A stretch of DNA of 64,000 nucleotides from contig NZ_VDLV01000063.1 of the NCBI RefSeq assembly GCF_013608025.1, forward strand, positions 246-64,245, in the 5' to 3' direction. The notes beneath the pieces are model-generated. The model had not been told where the DNA came from. It did no database searches and was given only the letters and a program-made list of their open reading frames with translations. Position numbers and translations under genes: made by a program. Shown here piece by piece: positions 55,542-64,000 of the stretch (positions are counted from its first letter, which is position 1; each line of letters begins with the position of its first letter). This DNA comes from Pseudomonas brassicacearum subsp. neoaurantiaca (GTDB lineage: Bacteria > Pseudomonadota > Gammaproteobacteria > Pseudomonadales > Pseudomonadaceae).

Positions 55542-57653
55542 ATGAAGTTCTTATCCCAGAGTAACGGGTGTCCCGGTTGGGACGGAGAGATGGCCCGGCG
55601 CATCCGGGCGCACGATTGGAGTCGCACCGAACTGGGTGCGATCGAGCATTGGTCCGCCAGCTTGCGCAGCGCGGTCCAAGTGATGCTGGCGTCGCCCTTG
55701 CCGATGGTCATGTTGTGGGGCCGCCAGGGCTTCATGATCTACAACGATGCCTATGCCGAATTTGCCGGCGGTCGCCATCCGTACCTGCTGGGACGGGCGG
55801 TGGAGTTGGGGTGGCCGGAGGTGGCCGAGTTCAACCGCCATGTATTGGACGTGTGCCTGGCTGGCGGCACGTTGTCCTACCGCAGCAAGGAACTGGTGCT
55901 GCTGCGTGACGGCAAGCCCGAAGACGTCTGGATGGATCTCTACTACAGCCCGGTGCCGGACGATGACCAATCGCCGGCCGGCGTGTTGGCGATCGTGGTG
56001 GAAACCACCGAACTGGTGCTGAGCGAGCGGGCCCGGCAAGAGGCCGAGCGCAGCTATCGCGCGGTCAATGAGCGCATCCAGCTGGCGCTTTCTGCTGGGC
56101 CGTTGCTGGGGTCGTTTGTTTGGGATATCACCACCGACACACTGTCTGGCGACGAGCGTTTCGCCCGTACGTTTGGCTATCCGCCTGAGTGCCCGCTGGA
56201 TGCACTGCCCATCGAGATTGCTCGCCAGCGCATCCATCCTGATGACATCGAGGACGTGGAGCAGCGGGTCGATCTGACCTTGCGCACGGGCGTTCCCTAC
56301 ACCGCTGAATACCGTTTGCGTCGTGCCGAGGGCGATTACCTTTGGGTGCTGGCCAGCGGTCGATGCGAGTTCGATGCGTTGGGCAAGCCCCTGCGTTTTC
56401 CCGGCGTGCTGATCGACATCAACGAGCGCAAGGCCGCCGAAGCGTCGCTGCTCAAGTTCACCCGCGACCTGGAGCAGCGCGTCGATAATGAAGTGCAGGC
56501 GCGCCTGGCAGCCGAAGAACAGCTGCGCCAATCACAGAAACTCGAAGCCATCGGCGGACTCACGGGCGGCGTCGCCCATGACTTCAACAACCTGCTCCAG
56601 GTGATCGCTGGCAACCTGCACTTGTTGGCTCGCCACGAGCCTGACAATCCCAATGTGCAACGGCGGGTCGGCGCGTCGATCGAAGCGGTGGAGCGGGGCG
56701 CCAAGTTGTCATCGCAGTTGCTGGCTTTCGCCCGTCGCCAGCCGCTGTCGCCGGCGGTCTACAACCCTCGTCGCATCTACGATGGCCTGGGAGAATTGCT
56801 GCAACGGGCGCTGGGCGAAACCATCCGGATCGATGTGTCGTTGCCCCCTGAGCCGTGGTGCATCCATGTCGATCGCAACCAGTTGGAAAATGCCCTGCTG
56901 AATCTGGCAATCAATGCGCGCGATGCCATGGGTGGCGAAGGCGTCATCAGCATGGTCGGGGAAAATATTGCCCTGGACGAATCGTCCTGCGCTGGCAAAG
57001 GTGTCGTGGCCGGTGACTACGTGCGATTGTCGGTGATCGATCGGGGCGCCGGCATGGCGCCCGAAGTCTTGAACCAGGTGTTCGAGCCGTTCTTTACCAC
57101 CAAGACCGATGGCCAGGGCACCGGACTCGGCTTGAGCATGGTGTTCGGGTTCGTCAAGCAGAGTGGCGGGCATATCGAGATTGCCAGCCACCCGGGGGAA
57201 GGCACGCAAGTGCACATGTACTTCCCCCGCAGCCATAAGCCTGAATCTGCGGAGCAGGCGCACCTCCGCACGCTCCAGCCCGGCCTGCAGGAAACGATCC
57301 TGGTGGTCGAAGACAACGATGACGTGCGCGGAGCGTCGGTGGAATTGCTGGAACAGTTCGGTTATCGAACGCTGACCGCCGCCAACGGCGACGAGGCGAT
57401 GAAGCTGTTGCTCGACAACGTCTCGGTGGACCTGATCTTCACTGACGTGGTCATGCCCGGCCTGATCAAGAGCTCCGACCTGGCGGCCTGGGCCAAGGTG
57501 CAGACCCCGCCGGTGCCGGTCCTGTTCACGTCGGGACATACCCGCGACATCATTTCGCGTAACCACCAGTTGAGCCCCGATACGCATCTGTTGAGCAAGC
57601 CGTACAGCCCGGATGCGTTGGCGCGGATGGTCAGTTCGGTACTGGGTGATTGA
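55542..57653 (+). CDS. Hybrid PAS sensor histidine kinase
   Basis: This is a 703-residue cytoplasmic kinase with no membrane segment. A PAS/GAF-type N-terminal domain (1-160) is followed by a PAS/PAC domain (about 170-300, PEYRLRRAEGDYLW-like) and a coiled coil. HisKA carries His 346 in GGVAHDFNNLLQ and HATPase_c has the NARDAMGG and GTGLGLSMV boxes. The C-terminal receiver has Asp 635 in IFTDVVMPG and Lys in LLSKPYSP. The HDFNN type pairs with single receiver proteins; none is adjacent, but the orphan at 31157 is a candidate. GAGGTGAGAG precedes the ATG. Confidence 0.92.
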   Translation: MKFLSQSNGCPGWDGEMARRIRAHDWSRTELGAIEHWSASLRSAVQVMLASPLPMVMLWGRQGFMIYNDAYAEFAGGRHPYLLGRAVELGWPEVAEFNRHVLDVCLAGGTLSYRSKELVLLRDGKPEDVWMDLYYSPVPDDDQSPAGVLAIVVETTELVLSERARQEAERSYRAVNERIQLALSAGPLLGSFVWDITTDTLSGDERFARTFGYPPECPLDALPIEIARQRIHPDDIEDVEQRVDLTLRTGVPYTAEYRLRRAEGDYLWVLASGRCEFDALGKPLRFPGVLIDINERKAAEASLLKFTRDLEQRVDNEVQARLAAEEQLRQSQKLEAIGGLTGGVAHDFNNLLQVIAGNLHLLARHEPDNPNVQRRVGASIEAVERGAKLSSQLLAFARRQPLSPAVYNPRRIYDGLGELLQRALGETIRIDVSLPPEPWCIHVDRNQLENALLNLAINARDAMGGEGVISMVGENIALDESSCAGKGVVAGDYVRLSVIDRGAGMAPEVLNQVFEPFFTTKTDGQGTGLGLSMVFGFVKQSGGHIEIASHPGEGTQVHMYFPRSHKPESAEQAHLRTLQPGLQETILVVEDNDDVRGASVELLEQFGYRTLTAANGDEAMKLLLDNVSVDLIFTDVVMPGLIKSSDLAAWAKVQTPPVPVLFTSGHTRDIISRNHQLSPDTHLLSKPYSPDALARMVSSVLGD

Positions 57654-57749
57654 ATCCGGTGCTGTAAAAGATGGAACCCAAGCCGCTGTCCTGCCTTCGA
57701 ATGACCAGGGCCGATGACTTATTCGGCCGTGTCATGAATGAGGTGTCCA

Positions 57750-58016
57750 ATGAGCGATCCTGCAAATACTCAGCAACAGGGCCAGACGCAGACCCAGTCC
57801 TCACGTAACGATCCGGCTGTCGATCCGCAAGTGCCGGGCCAGCAGCCTGCCAGTCCGTCTGGAACGCATGAGGCTCATAGTGCTGCCAGCGAGGTCGATC
57901 AGAAGAAGCGTCATCAGGATAATGACAATACCTACAGCCCGGGTTTCAAGCCGGAGCCGGACCGGGCGGGGCCTGGTGACAAGACTGATGCGGATATTGA
58001 TACCGCGGATGGCTGA
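57750..58016 (+). CDS. Small hydrophilic hypothetical protein
   Basis: This is an 88-residue protein with almost no hydrophobic residues, rich in Gln, Ser, Asp, Pro and Lys (MSDPANTQQQGQTQTQSSR, QKKRHQDNDNTY). It is predicted to be disordered. GAGGTG precedes the ATG and a terminator follows, which support a real gene. No family is recognised; the composition resembles stress-induced hydrophilins. Confidence 0.68.
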   Translation: MSDPANTQQQGQTQTQSSRNDPAVDPQVPGQQPASPSGTHEAHSAASEVDQKKRHQDNDNTYSPGFKPEPDRAGPGDKTDADIDTADG

Positions 58017-58022
58017 TCAATA

Positions 58023-58054
58023 GAAAGCCCGACTCGAGAGTCGGGCTTTCTTAT
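58023..58054. terminator. Bidirectional Rho-independent terminator
   Basis: GAAAGCCCGACT pairs with AGTCGGGCTTTC around CGAG, with a T-rich tail. It lies between the convergent genes at 57750 and 58067. Confidence 0.85.
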
Positions 58055-58066
58055 TCATGTGCTGCG

Positions 58067-58588
58067 TTATTTACTGGGGTGGGCCGCCTGAAGCTTCTTG
58101 GCCATCTCCAAGTGATGCTGTAAGTCTGGCAGCATTTTCTGAGCGAACGCTTTCAGCTCGGTATTGCCAGGCTTCTTGTCATCAGTAACCGTCTCGGCCT
58201 CTTTCTTGAACAGGGCGACGGTTTCTTCGTGAGCCATTACTTGATTATTCGCATAGGCCGGATCGAAAGACTCGTCGCGCACGTCGAGGATCTTGGCCTT
58301 GGCCTTTTTCATCAACGTGGTGTCGTCCGGTACTTCGATGTCATGTTTCTTCGCCAGCGCCTTCAGCTCTTCGTTGGCCTTGGTGTGGTCGGCGATCATC
58401 TTGTTGGCGAACTCCTTGATGTCCGCCGATTGGCTTTTCTGCAGCGCCAGCTTGCCTGTTTCGATTTCCGCGATACCGCCGGCCGCCGCGTTGTCGACGA
58501 AGTCGCTGGAGGTCGCGGCCCATGCCATGCCCATGCTGCTACTCAGGGCAACAGCCAGGCCGAGTTGACGCAGGGTAAATCTGTCCAT
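58067..58588 (-). CDS. DUF4142 periplasmic protein
   Basis: This is a 173-residue protein with a Sec signal (cleavage near SMGMAWA-A). The mature part is a helical, ferritin-like DUF4142 domain with conserved DFVDNAAAGGIAEIETGKLAL and IKEFANKMIADHTKANEEL, and a histidine pair near the end (DLQHHLEMAKKL). GGAGA precedes the ATG. Members are often stress-linked; their activity is not settled. Confidence 0.88.
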   Translation of the reverse strand: MDRFTLRQLGLAVALSSSMGMAWAATSSDFVDNAAAGGIAEIETGKLALQKSQSADIKEFANKMIADHTKANEELKALAKKHDIEVPDDTTLMKKAKAKILDVRDESFDPAYANNQVMAHEETVALFKKEAETVTDDKKPGNTELKAFAQKMLPDLQHHLEMAKKLQAAHPSK

Positions 58589-58804
58589 AGGTAAGTCTCC
58601 ACACAGGTTGTACAGATGATTCTCGTGGTACTGATCAATGGAGGGGAAAGCGCGGGGGAAGGTTTGATCGGAGCGCGTCGCGGTACGACGAACGGTCACC
58701 GCTGGTCGGATTGGCGGTCGACAGAACCCGACCGGCAAGGCCATGCTGATGACAGGCAGTGCCCCGAAAAGCACGTGCCACCGAACTCACGAAGGAGGTG
58801 CTCC

Positions 58805-59038
58805 ATGCCGGTGTCCCATGATCTTTGCCAGGATCTGAAGTGCACAGAAGAAGACATCCTGAAAAAGCGCCGGGAGGACGAGAGTCTCGACGCGCTGATC
58901 AAACAATACGCCAGGCTTGATGCCGAGCTGGTGAAGGCCGAGAAACCACCTGTGGTCCTCGCTGATGTGGCCCTGGAGACGCTCAAGAAGGAGCGGCTGC
59001 AGATCAAGGACCAGATCGCTGCACGGATGCAAATGTAG
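58805..59038 (+). CDS. DUF465 (YdcH-family) small protein
   Basis: This is a 77-residue helical-hairpin protein: DESLDALIKQYARLDAELVK followed by ALETLKKERLQIKDQIAARM, the charged two-helix pattern of DUF465/YdcH. AAGGAGGTG, a near-perfect ribosome-binding site, precedes the ATG. It is divergent from the DUF4142 gene. Function unknown. Confidence 0.85.
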   Translation: MPVSHDLCQDLKCTEEDILKKRREDESLDALIKQYARLDAELVKAEKPPVVLADVALETLKKERLQIKDQIAARMQM

Positions 59039-59067
59039 TCATGACGGCCTTCTGCTAAGCGCTTTTC

Positions 59068-59106
59068 GTGGCGAGGGAGCTTGCTCCCGCTGGGCCGCGA
59101 AGCGGC
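59068..59106. repeat. Single type 2 REP half
   Basis: GTGGCGAGGGAGCTTGCTCC occurs once, just after the DUF465 gene and before the convergent LysR stop. Confidence 0.7.
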
Positions 59107-59119
59107 CCCACCCAATCCA

Positions 59120-59983
59120 TCAGCCCAGCGGATCCCAGCGCTGGGACCAATCGCTGCCGGTCTTGACGATCTCTCGCAACACCTCGAACGCCTGCTGCAA
59201 TGCCGCCGAATCCCGGTCCCTGGAATACACCAGGTAGGTCGGGTAATTGAATTCCGGTGCCTTGGGCACTCGCTCCAGAATGCCGCTGTCCAGGTAGCTC
59301 TGCACGACCCGGGTACGGAAATAGCCGCTGCCGCCGTTCTCCAGGATGTATTGCAGCGCCAGGGGCCCGAGGTTGAAGGTCACGGCAGCCTTGGCTTTGT
59401 CCGGCAATGCCGTGTCGTGCTGCCGCCGGAAGTCGGCGCTCCAGTCGATGTATACGTAGGGTTCGGGGCGAGCGGCCAGGCGCACCAGGATCAGTTTTTC
59501 CTCCAGCAACTGCTCGACTTGCAGCCTCGGCCAGTACTCGGGCTGATACACCACCGCAGCATCCAGCAACCCCAGTTCCAATTGCTGCAACAGTTTTTCA
59601 CCGTCGCGGATGTCCATGCGCAAGGCGTGACCGGGAATTCTCTGGCGCAGCTCACCAGCCCAGGCAAGCATCAACGGGTTGCACAAGCTGACCTCCCCGC
59701 CGAGATGCAAGACGTTGCGATAGCCCTCGGGCAACGGCAGGTCCCGGCGGGCGGCTTCCCAGGTCTGCACGAGCTGGTTGGCATAGACCACGAAGGCTTC
59801 GCCGTCGGCGGTCAATCGCGCGCCGGCCCGGTTGCGCACGAACAGCGCGCAGCCAAGCTGGCTTTCAAGCTTCTGCACCCGGGCGGTAATCGCGGTCTGG
59901 GTGACGTGCAGTTTTTCCGCCGCAGCGGCAAGGCTGCCGTGGCGAACGATTTCCAGGAAGGTGCGAGCGAGGTCGATGTCCAT
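59120..59983 (-). CDS. LysR-family regulator
   Basis: This is a 287-residue regulator with HTH at the N-terminus (IDLARTFLEIVRHGSLAAAA, TQTAITARVQKLESQLG) and a binding domain from about residue 90. It does not face a divergent partner; the next gene upstream (SCP2) is on the same strand behind a terminator. Its target is therefore not obvious from position. Confidence 0.85.
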   Translation of the reverse strand: MDIDLARTFLEIVRHGSLAAAAEKLHVTQTAITARVQKLESQLGCALFVRNRAGARLTADGEAFVVYANQLVQTWEAARRDLPLPEGYRNVLHLGGEVSLCNPLMLAWAGELRQRIPGHALRMDIRDGEKLLQQLELGLLDAAVVYQPEYWPRLQVEQLLEEKLILVRLAARPEPYVYIDWSADFRRQHDTALPDKAKAAVTFNLGPLALQYILENGGSGYFRTRVVQSYLDSGILERVPKAPEFNYPTYLVYSRDRDSAALQQAFEVLREIVKTGSDWSQRWDPLG

Positions 59984-60035
59984 GTTCAGGCCGTGGCGGG
60001 TGGTGCGGGCATTGTAAGAGTTTCAGGCGAGAAAC

Positions 60036-60061
60036 AAAAAATCCCGCCACAAGGGCGGGAT
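60036..60061 (-). terminator. Rho-independent terminator of SCP2 gene
   Basis: ATCCCGCC pairs with GGCGGGAT around ACAA, with a T-run on the minus strand (As at 60036-60041). Confidence 0.8.
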
Positions 60062-60088
60062 TCGGCACAGCCAGGGCGCGACCCGATC

Positions 60089-60406
60089 TCAGGACGGGAA
60101 CAGCTCGGCCAGTTTCATCGACAGCATCATGTCGCCTTCCACACGCAGCTTGCCGCCCATGAACGCTTGCATGCCGTCGGTCTCGCCGCTGACGATGCCC
60201 TTGAGGGTTTCGCTGTCCAGGACCAGCGTGCAGTTGGCGTCAGCATGTTCGCCTTCCTGGATGTCGCAAGTGCCGTCCTTGACGACCAGGGCGTACTGCT
60301 TGTCTTCGTCGGTGATGTTGAAACCGAATACCAGATCCAGGCCGCGAGCGGCTTCTGGGTTGAACTTGGCTTGCATGGCTTTTACGGCGTCGGCTACGGA
60401 GGTCAT
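60089..60406 (-). CDS. SCP2 sterol-binding domain protein
   Basis: This is a 105-residue stand-alone SCP2 domain (VADAVKAMQAKFNPEAA, CTLVLDSETLKGIVSGE, GKLRVEGDMMLSMKL), a small lipid-binding fold. It has no signal peptide. The protein probably binds fatty acyl or other hydrophobic ligands. It lies 52 bases after the histidine phosphatase gene on the same strand. Confidence 0.9.
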   Translation of the reverse strand: MTSVADAVKAMQAKFNPEAARGLDLVFGFNITDEDKQYALVVKDGTCDIQEGEHADANCTLVLDSETLKGIVSGETDGMQAFMGGKLRVEGDMMLSMKLAELFPS

Positions 60407-60458
60407 GGTTTCGATCCTTATTCGGGGTAATACAGCAAAGGTCTACAGCAAACCGGAC

Positions 60459-61169
60459 TCAGCGAAAAGTGATGAGGTCCGGGGTCTTCAGCAGTTGCAG
60501 GTGGGCATGACTGTTGAAGGAAGCCAGGGCCACCTCGCGGCCCCTGAATTTCAACTGGTTGAGCGAGGTGTTGACGATCTGCCAGTTCAGCTCGAAAGCC
60601 TGTTTGGCGGGCATCTGGGTAATCAGGTGGAGCAGGGCGGTGATGGTCCCGCCGGAGGTGAACACGGCGATCTTGTGAGTCTTGTCGGCCTTGTCGAGGA
60701 TCCGGTGCAGGCCGGCCTGGACTCGTTCGACGAAGCCCAGCCAGCTTTCCAGACCGGGCGGGTCATAGTGGCCGCTGAGCCAGCGCTCGACGATCAAGGC
60801 GAAGATGCGCTGGAATTCGGCGCGGTTCTGGGCGGCGTTACGGAGGATATGCAGCGCTTCGGGCTCTTGGGGGAGCATGTCTGGCAAAAGCGCGCGAATG
60901 ACCGCGTCGGCATCGAACTCGTCGAACGCAGCGTCGATTTCCAATTCGGGAACCGGCAAGCCGGCGGTAGCCATCTGGCCCAGCGCGCCGATGGCGGTGT
61001 CCTGCTGGCGACGCAGCTCGCCCGAGAGGCAGCGATCGAACACGACACCCAGCTCCGCCAGGTGGCTGCCGAGCACTTGGGCCTGGCGTATGCCGTTGGG
61101 TGAAAGGACATCGTAGTCGTCCGCACCGAAGGAGGCTTGGCCATGTCGAATCAGATAAATGCTGCCCAC
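60459..61169 (-). CDS. Histidine phosphatase family protein
   Basis: This is a 236-residue phosphoglycerate-mutase-like phosphatase. The catalytic motif RHG is at 8-10 (YLIRHGQASFG) and the second Arg/Glu region is CLSGELRRQQDTA, with a later histidine-like site in FTSGGTITALL. The GTG start at 61169 fits the family N-terminus; an in-frame extension to 61232 is not supported. Substrate unknown. Confidence 0.85.
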   Translation of the reverse strand: MGSIYLIRHGQASFGADDYDVLSPNGIRQAQVLGSHLAELGVVFDRCLSGELRRQQDTAIGALGQMATAGLPVPELEIDAAFDEFDADAVIRALLPDMLPQEPEALHILRNAAQNRAEFQRIFALIVERWLSGHYDPPGLESWLGFVERVQAGLHRILDKADKTHKIAVFTSGGTITALLHLITQMPAKQAFELNWQIVNTSLNQLKFRGREVALASFNSHAHLQLLKTPDLITFR

Positions 61170-61394
61170 GTCCGCGTCATCCCGGTACGTTGAAGGTTTG
61201 GCGAGGTTATGAGGATGGCGTTGGCCTGTCAATGAAAAAACATACGCTCGTTTGAAATGACCGTTACAGCCCGTCCTGTCTCAGCCACGTTACGGTTACG
61301 GCGGGTTTCATGGCTGGCAGCGGGGCAAACGCATGGGTATGCTGGCAGCGTTACGCGCCTGCGTTCAGTGGCGCATTGCATTTAAGGAGTCGCT

Positions 61395-62426
61395 GTGGAG
61401 TTTTTTGTCGAGTACGCCGGTTTCCTGGCCAAGACGGTGACGCTGGTGATCGCCATCCTGGTAGTCATGGCCAGTTTTGCTGCGCTGCGCAGCAAGGGAC
61501 GGCGCAAGTCGGCCGGGCAGTTGCAGGTCAGCAAGCTCAACGATTTCTATAAAGGGTTGCGCGAGCGCCTGGAGCAGACGCTGCTGGACAAGGACCAGCT
61601 CAAGGCCCTGCGCAAAAGCGAGGGCAAGGCTGAAAAAGCCGGGAAGAAACAGAAAGACAAGCCGGCGGCCAAGCCACGGGTGTTCGTGCTGGATTTCGAC
61701 GGTGACATCAAGGCCTCCGCCACCGAGAGCCTGCGCCACGAAATCACCGCGCTGCTGACCTTGGCGACCCCGAAGGACGAAGTGGTCCTGCGTCTGGAAA
61801 GCGGTGGCGGCATGGTCCACAGTTACGGCCTGGCCTCGTCGCAACTGGCGCGGATCCGCCAGGCCGGCGTGCCGTTGACGGTGTGCATCGACAAGGTGGC
61901 GGCCAGCGGCGGCTACATGATGGCGTGCATCGGCGAGAAGATCATCAGTGCTCCGTTCGCCGTCCTGGGTTCCATCGGCGTCGTGGCCCAGTTGCCCAAC
62001 GTCAACCGCTTGCTGAAGAAGCACGACATCGATTTCGAAGTCCTGACTGCCGGTGAGTACAAGCGAACGCTGACAGTGTTTGGCGAGAACACCGAGAAGG
62101 GCCGGGAGAAGTTCCAGGAAGACCTGGACATTACCCATGCGCTGTTCAAGAGCTTCGTGTCCAACTATCGCCCGCAACTGGCGATCGACGAAGTGGCCAC
62201 TGGCGAAGTCTGGCTCGGTGTCGCCGCGCTGGAAAAACGCCTGGTGGACGAGCTCAAGACCAGCGATGAATACCTGGCCGAACGGGCCAAGGGTGCGGAG
62301 CTTTATCATCTGCACTACGCCGAGCGTAAAAGCCTGCAAGAGCGCATCGGCATGGCGGCCAGCGGTTCGGTGGATCGGGTGTTGCTCAGTTGGTGGAGTC
62401 GGTTGACCCAGCAGCGGTTTTGGTAA
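61395..62426 (+). CDS. sohB: Protease SohB (S49 family)
   Basis: This is a 343-residue inner-membrane protease. An N-terminal membrane segment (about 9-31) is followed by a charged linker and the signal-peptide-peptidase-A-like domain. Catalytic Ser 171 is in VAASGGYMMA and Lys 223 in LTAGEYKRTLT. The GTG start follows AAGGAGT. The protein probably degrades membrane or signal peptides. Confidence 0.92.
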   Translation: MEFFVEYAGFLAKTVTLVIAILVVMASFAALRSKGRRKSAGQLQVSKLNDFYKGLRERLEQTLLDKDQLKALRKSEGKAEKAGKKQKDKPAAKPRVFVLDFDGDIKASATESLRHEITALLTLATPKDEVVLRLESGGGMVHSYGLASSQLARIRQAGVPLTVCIDKVAASGGYMMACIGEKIISAPFAVLGSIGVVAQLPNVNRLLKKHDIDFEVLTAGEYKRTLTVFGENTEKGREKFQEDLDITHALFKSFVSNYRPQLAIDEVATGEVWLGVAALEKRLVDELKTSDEYLAERAKGAELYHLHYAERKSLQERIGMAASGSVDRVLLSWWSRLTQQRFW

Positions 62427-62454
62427 TTCGAGGCGGGTGGCCACCACTAAACCC

Positions 62455-62543
62455 TGTGGGAGCGAGCTTGCTCGCGATGGCGTCGGTACATTCAACATCA
62501 CCTGCCCAGGCAAACCGCTATCGCGAGCAAGCTCGCTCCCACA
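62455..62543. repeat. REPIN, type 3
   Basis: Inverted TGTGGGAGCGAGCTTGCTCGCGA copies lie after sohB. Confidence 0.85.
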
Positions 62544-62593
62544 TCGGGCCAAGGCGGGCTGAAGATTAGGCTCTGCTGCCAATATCCATCAAC

Positions 62594-62632
62594 AAAAAAG
62601 CCCTGAACCGGTCACCCGGTCCAGGGCTTTTT
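62594..62632. terminator. Bidirectional Rho-independent terminator
   Basis: AAAGCCCTG...CAGGGCTTT with an inner ACCGG/CCGGT stem, A-run before and T-run after. It serves the DUF934 gene and readthrough from sohB. Confidence 0.88.
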
Positions 62633-62645
62633 CATGTATCAGGTT

Positions 62646-63140
62646 TCAGCGGCGACGAAACAGCGGCAGTGGCTCGTCAGTGGCGGCCTGATAGGTCACC
62701 GAGAAATCCTTGAGGCTTTCAAGGGCTTCATACGGGTCTTTGTCGGCACGCAACGCAAAGGCGTCGAAGCCGCAACGGCGCATATAGAACAACTGGTCGC
62801 GCAGCACGTCGCCAATGGCGCGCAGTTCACCCTTGAAGCCATAGCGTTCACGCAACAGACGGGCGTTGGAATAGCTGCGTCCGTCGGTGAAGGCCGGGAA
62901 GTTCAGGGCGATGACCTGCAGCTGGTTGGCGTCGTCACCGATTTCTTCCGCTTCCTCGTCAGCGTCCAGCCACACACCCAGGCCGCCATCGCGGGCTTTC
63001 AGAGCGTGTGCATGATCGCGCCACAAGGCCAAGGGCACGATCAAGTCGTCGCAGTTGGAAATGCCATCGAGCGTCGCGTCCTTGGGCAACAGGTGCCAGG
63101 TTTCGTCGATGACTTCGTTGTTCTTAATGATTCGCTGCAT
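62646..63140 (-). CDS. DUF934 protein associated with sulfite reductase
   Basis: This is a 164-residue DUF934 protein (IVPLALWRDHAHALKARDGG, FTDGRSYSNARLLRERYGF, DQLFYMRRCGFDAFALR). Members occur almost always next to siroheme sulfite/nitrite reductase genes and are thought to assist that pathway. Its start overlaps the end of the reductase gene by 17 bases, so it is translated with it. Confidence 0.9.
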   Translation of the reverse strand: MQRIIKNNEVIDETWHLLPKDATLDGISNCDDLIVPLALWRDHAHALKARDGGLGVWLDADEEAEEIGDDANQLQVIALNFPAFTDGRSYSNARLLRERYGFKGELRAIGDVLRDQLFYMRRCGFDAFALRADKDPYEALESLKDFSVTYQAATDEPLPLFRRR

Positions 63141-64000
63141 AGACGCGTTCCTTGAAGAGGTCGATGCCGATACGTTGATAAGTGTCGATGAAACGCTCGT
63201 CTTCGGTGCGTTGTTCGATGTACACGTCGATCAGCTTCTCGATCACGTCCGGCATGTCATCCTGGGCAAACGACGGGCCGAGGATCTTGCCCAGGCTGGC
63301 GTCGCGGCTGCCGCTACCACCGAGGGAAACCTGGTAGAACTCTTCGCCTTTCTTGTCCACGCCGAGGATGCCGATGTGGCCGACGTGGTGGTGACCACAG
63401 GCGTTCATGCAGCCGGAGATGTTCAGGTCCAGCTCGCCGATGTCGAACAGGTAGTCCAGGTCGTCGAAGCGGCGCTGGATCGATTCGGCGATCGGGATCG
63501 ACTTGGCGTTCGCCAGGGAGCAGAAATCACCGCCTGGGCAGCAGATGATGTCGGTCAACAGGCCGATGTTCGGGGTGGCGAAACCTTGCTCGCGCAACTC
63601 GCCCCACAGGGTGAACAACTGGCTCTGCTCAACGTCCGCCAGGATGATGTTCTGTTCGTGGGACGTGCGCAGTTGGCCGAAGCTGTAGCGCTCGGCCAGG
63701 TCGGCGACCGCGTCCAGTTGCTTGTCGGTGATGTCGCCGGGCGCAACGCCGGTCGGTTTCAGCGACAGGGTCACGGCAACGTAGCCAGGCTTCTTGTGGG
63801 CCAGGGTGTTGCGGGTGCGCCAGCGGGCGAAACCCGGGTGTTCCTTGTCGAGGGCGGCCAGTTCGGCGTCCTGGTTGTCCAGGGCCTTGTAGGCCGGGTC
63901 GACGAAGTGCTTGGCGACGCGATGCACTTCGGCTTCGGTCAGGGTGGTCTGGCCGCCGCGCAGGTGGACCATTTCGGCCTCGACCTTCTCGGCGAACACT
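63124..64000 (-). CDS. cysI: Siroheme sulfite/nitrite reductase, C-terminal part
   Basis: The 3' 292 codons are present; the gene runs off the right edge. The siroheme/[4Fe-4S] ligands are visible as ICCPGGDFC and SGCMNACGHHH (C-x5-C and C-x3-C). The half-domains before it (LAHKKPGYVAVTLSLKPTGV, LRTSHEQNIILADV) fit the ferredoxin-type/CysI-like assimilatory reductase of pseudomonads. It reduces sulfite (or nitrite) with six electrons. DUF934 follows in the operon. Confidence 0.88.
   Translation of the reverse strand, partial: VFAEKVEAEMVHLRGGQTTLTEAEVHRVAKHFVDPAYKALDNQDAELAALDKEHPGFARWRTRNTLAHKKPGYVAVTLSLKPTGVAPGDITDKQLDAVADLAERYSFGQLRTSHEQNIILADVEQSQLFTLWGELREQGFATPNIGLLTDIICCPGGDFCSLANAKSIPIAESIQRRFDDLDYLFDIGELDLNISGCMNACGHHHVGHIGILGVDKKGEEFYQVSLGGSGSRDASLGKILGPSFAQDDMPDVIEKLIDVYIEQRTEDERFIDTYQRIGIDLFKERVYAANH

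Overview
The window looks like chromosomal DNA of a fluorescent-group Pseudomonas. GC content is high, ribosome-binding sites are strong, the gene families are typical of the genus (imuAB-dnaE2 with a second LexA, a Pseudomonas-type metallothionein, homospermidine synthase, a TreS-maltokinase fusion), and at least sixteen short palindromic REP/REPIN elements of three kinds sit between genes. No rRNA, tRNA, CRISPR array, transposase or prophage block was seen.

Layout. 1-7962: GlgE-pathway operon (glgE, treS-maltokinase fusion, glgB), which turns trehalose/maltose into branched alpha-glucan. 8088-11858: glucarate catabolism (gudD, gudP) opposite a FadR-type regulator, with three similar operator-like sites between them. 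12121-15748: thiolase plus two-subunit CoA-transferase (acetoacetate or dehydrocarnitine use) with a divergent LysR regulator. 15878-16705: sirtuin. 16884-25373: a stress block with two ferritin-like DUF892 proteins, a metallothionein, a five-repeat KGG protein, manganese catalase, a ZIP transporter, three coupled envelope proteins (DUF883-like, holin-6-like, DUF3618) and homospermidine synthase. 25446-31564: lipoprotein, small proteins, glutaminase, topoisomerase III and an orphan receiver protein. 31733-36223: MHS transporter, GMC oxidoreductase and LysR. 36355-39428: three exported redox/PLP proteins in one operon. 39575-41768: outer-membrane MetA-like protein opposite an AraC regulator.

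41853-49256 is the most interesting part. A GntR regulator, preceded by a perfect 18-bp palindrome, is translationally coupled to an APS-reductase-like flavoprotein. A short AprB-like double [4Fe-4S] ferredoxin follows, then a sulfonate/nitrate-type ABC transporter whose binding protein carries a NosL-like C-terminal domain, then a HEAT-repeat protein and a DUF971 protein coupled to the transporter ATPase. I know of no described function for this combination. A novel uptake-plus-redox route for an organosulfur or related compound is my inference.

49532-55275 is the mutagenesis cassette lexA2-imuA-imuB-dnaE2, with a GTAC-N4-GTAC palindrome on its start. 55542-64000 holds a hybrid histidine kinase, small stress-type proteins, a LysR regulator, an SCP2 protein, a histidine phosphatase, SohB, and the DUF934 and sulfite reductase genes. 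The last gene runs off the right edge.
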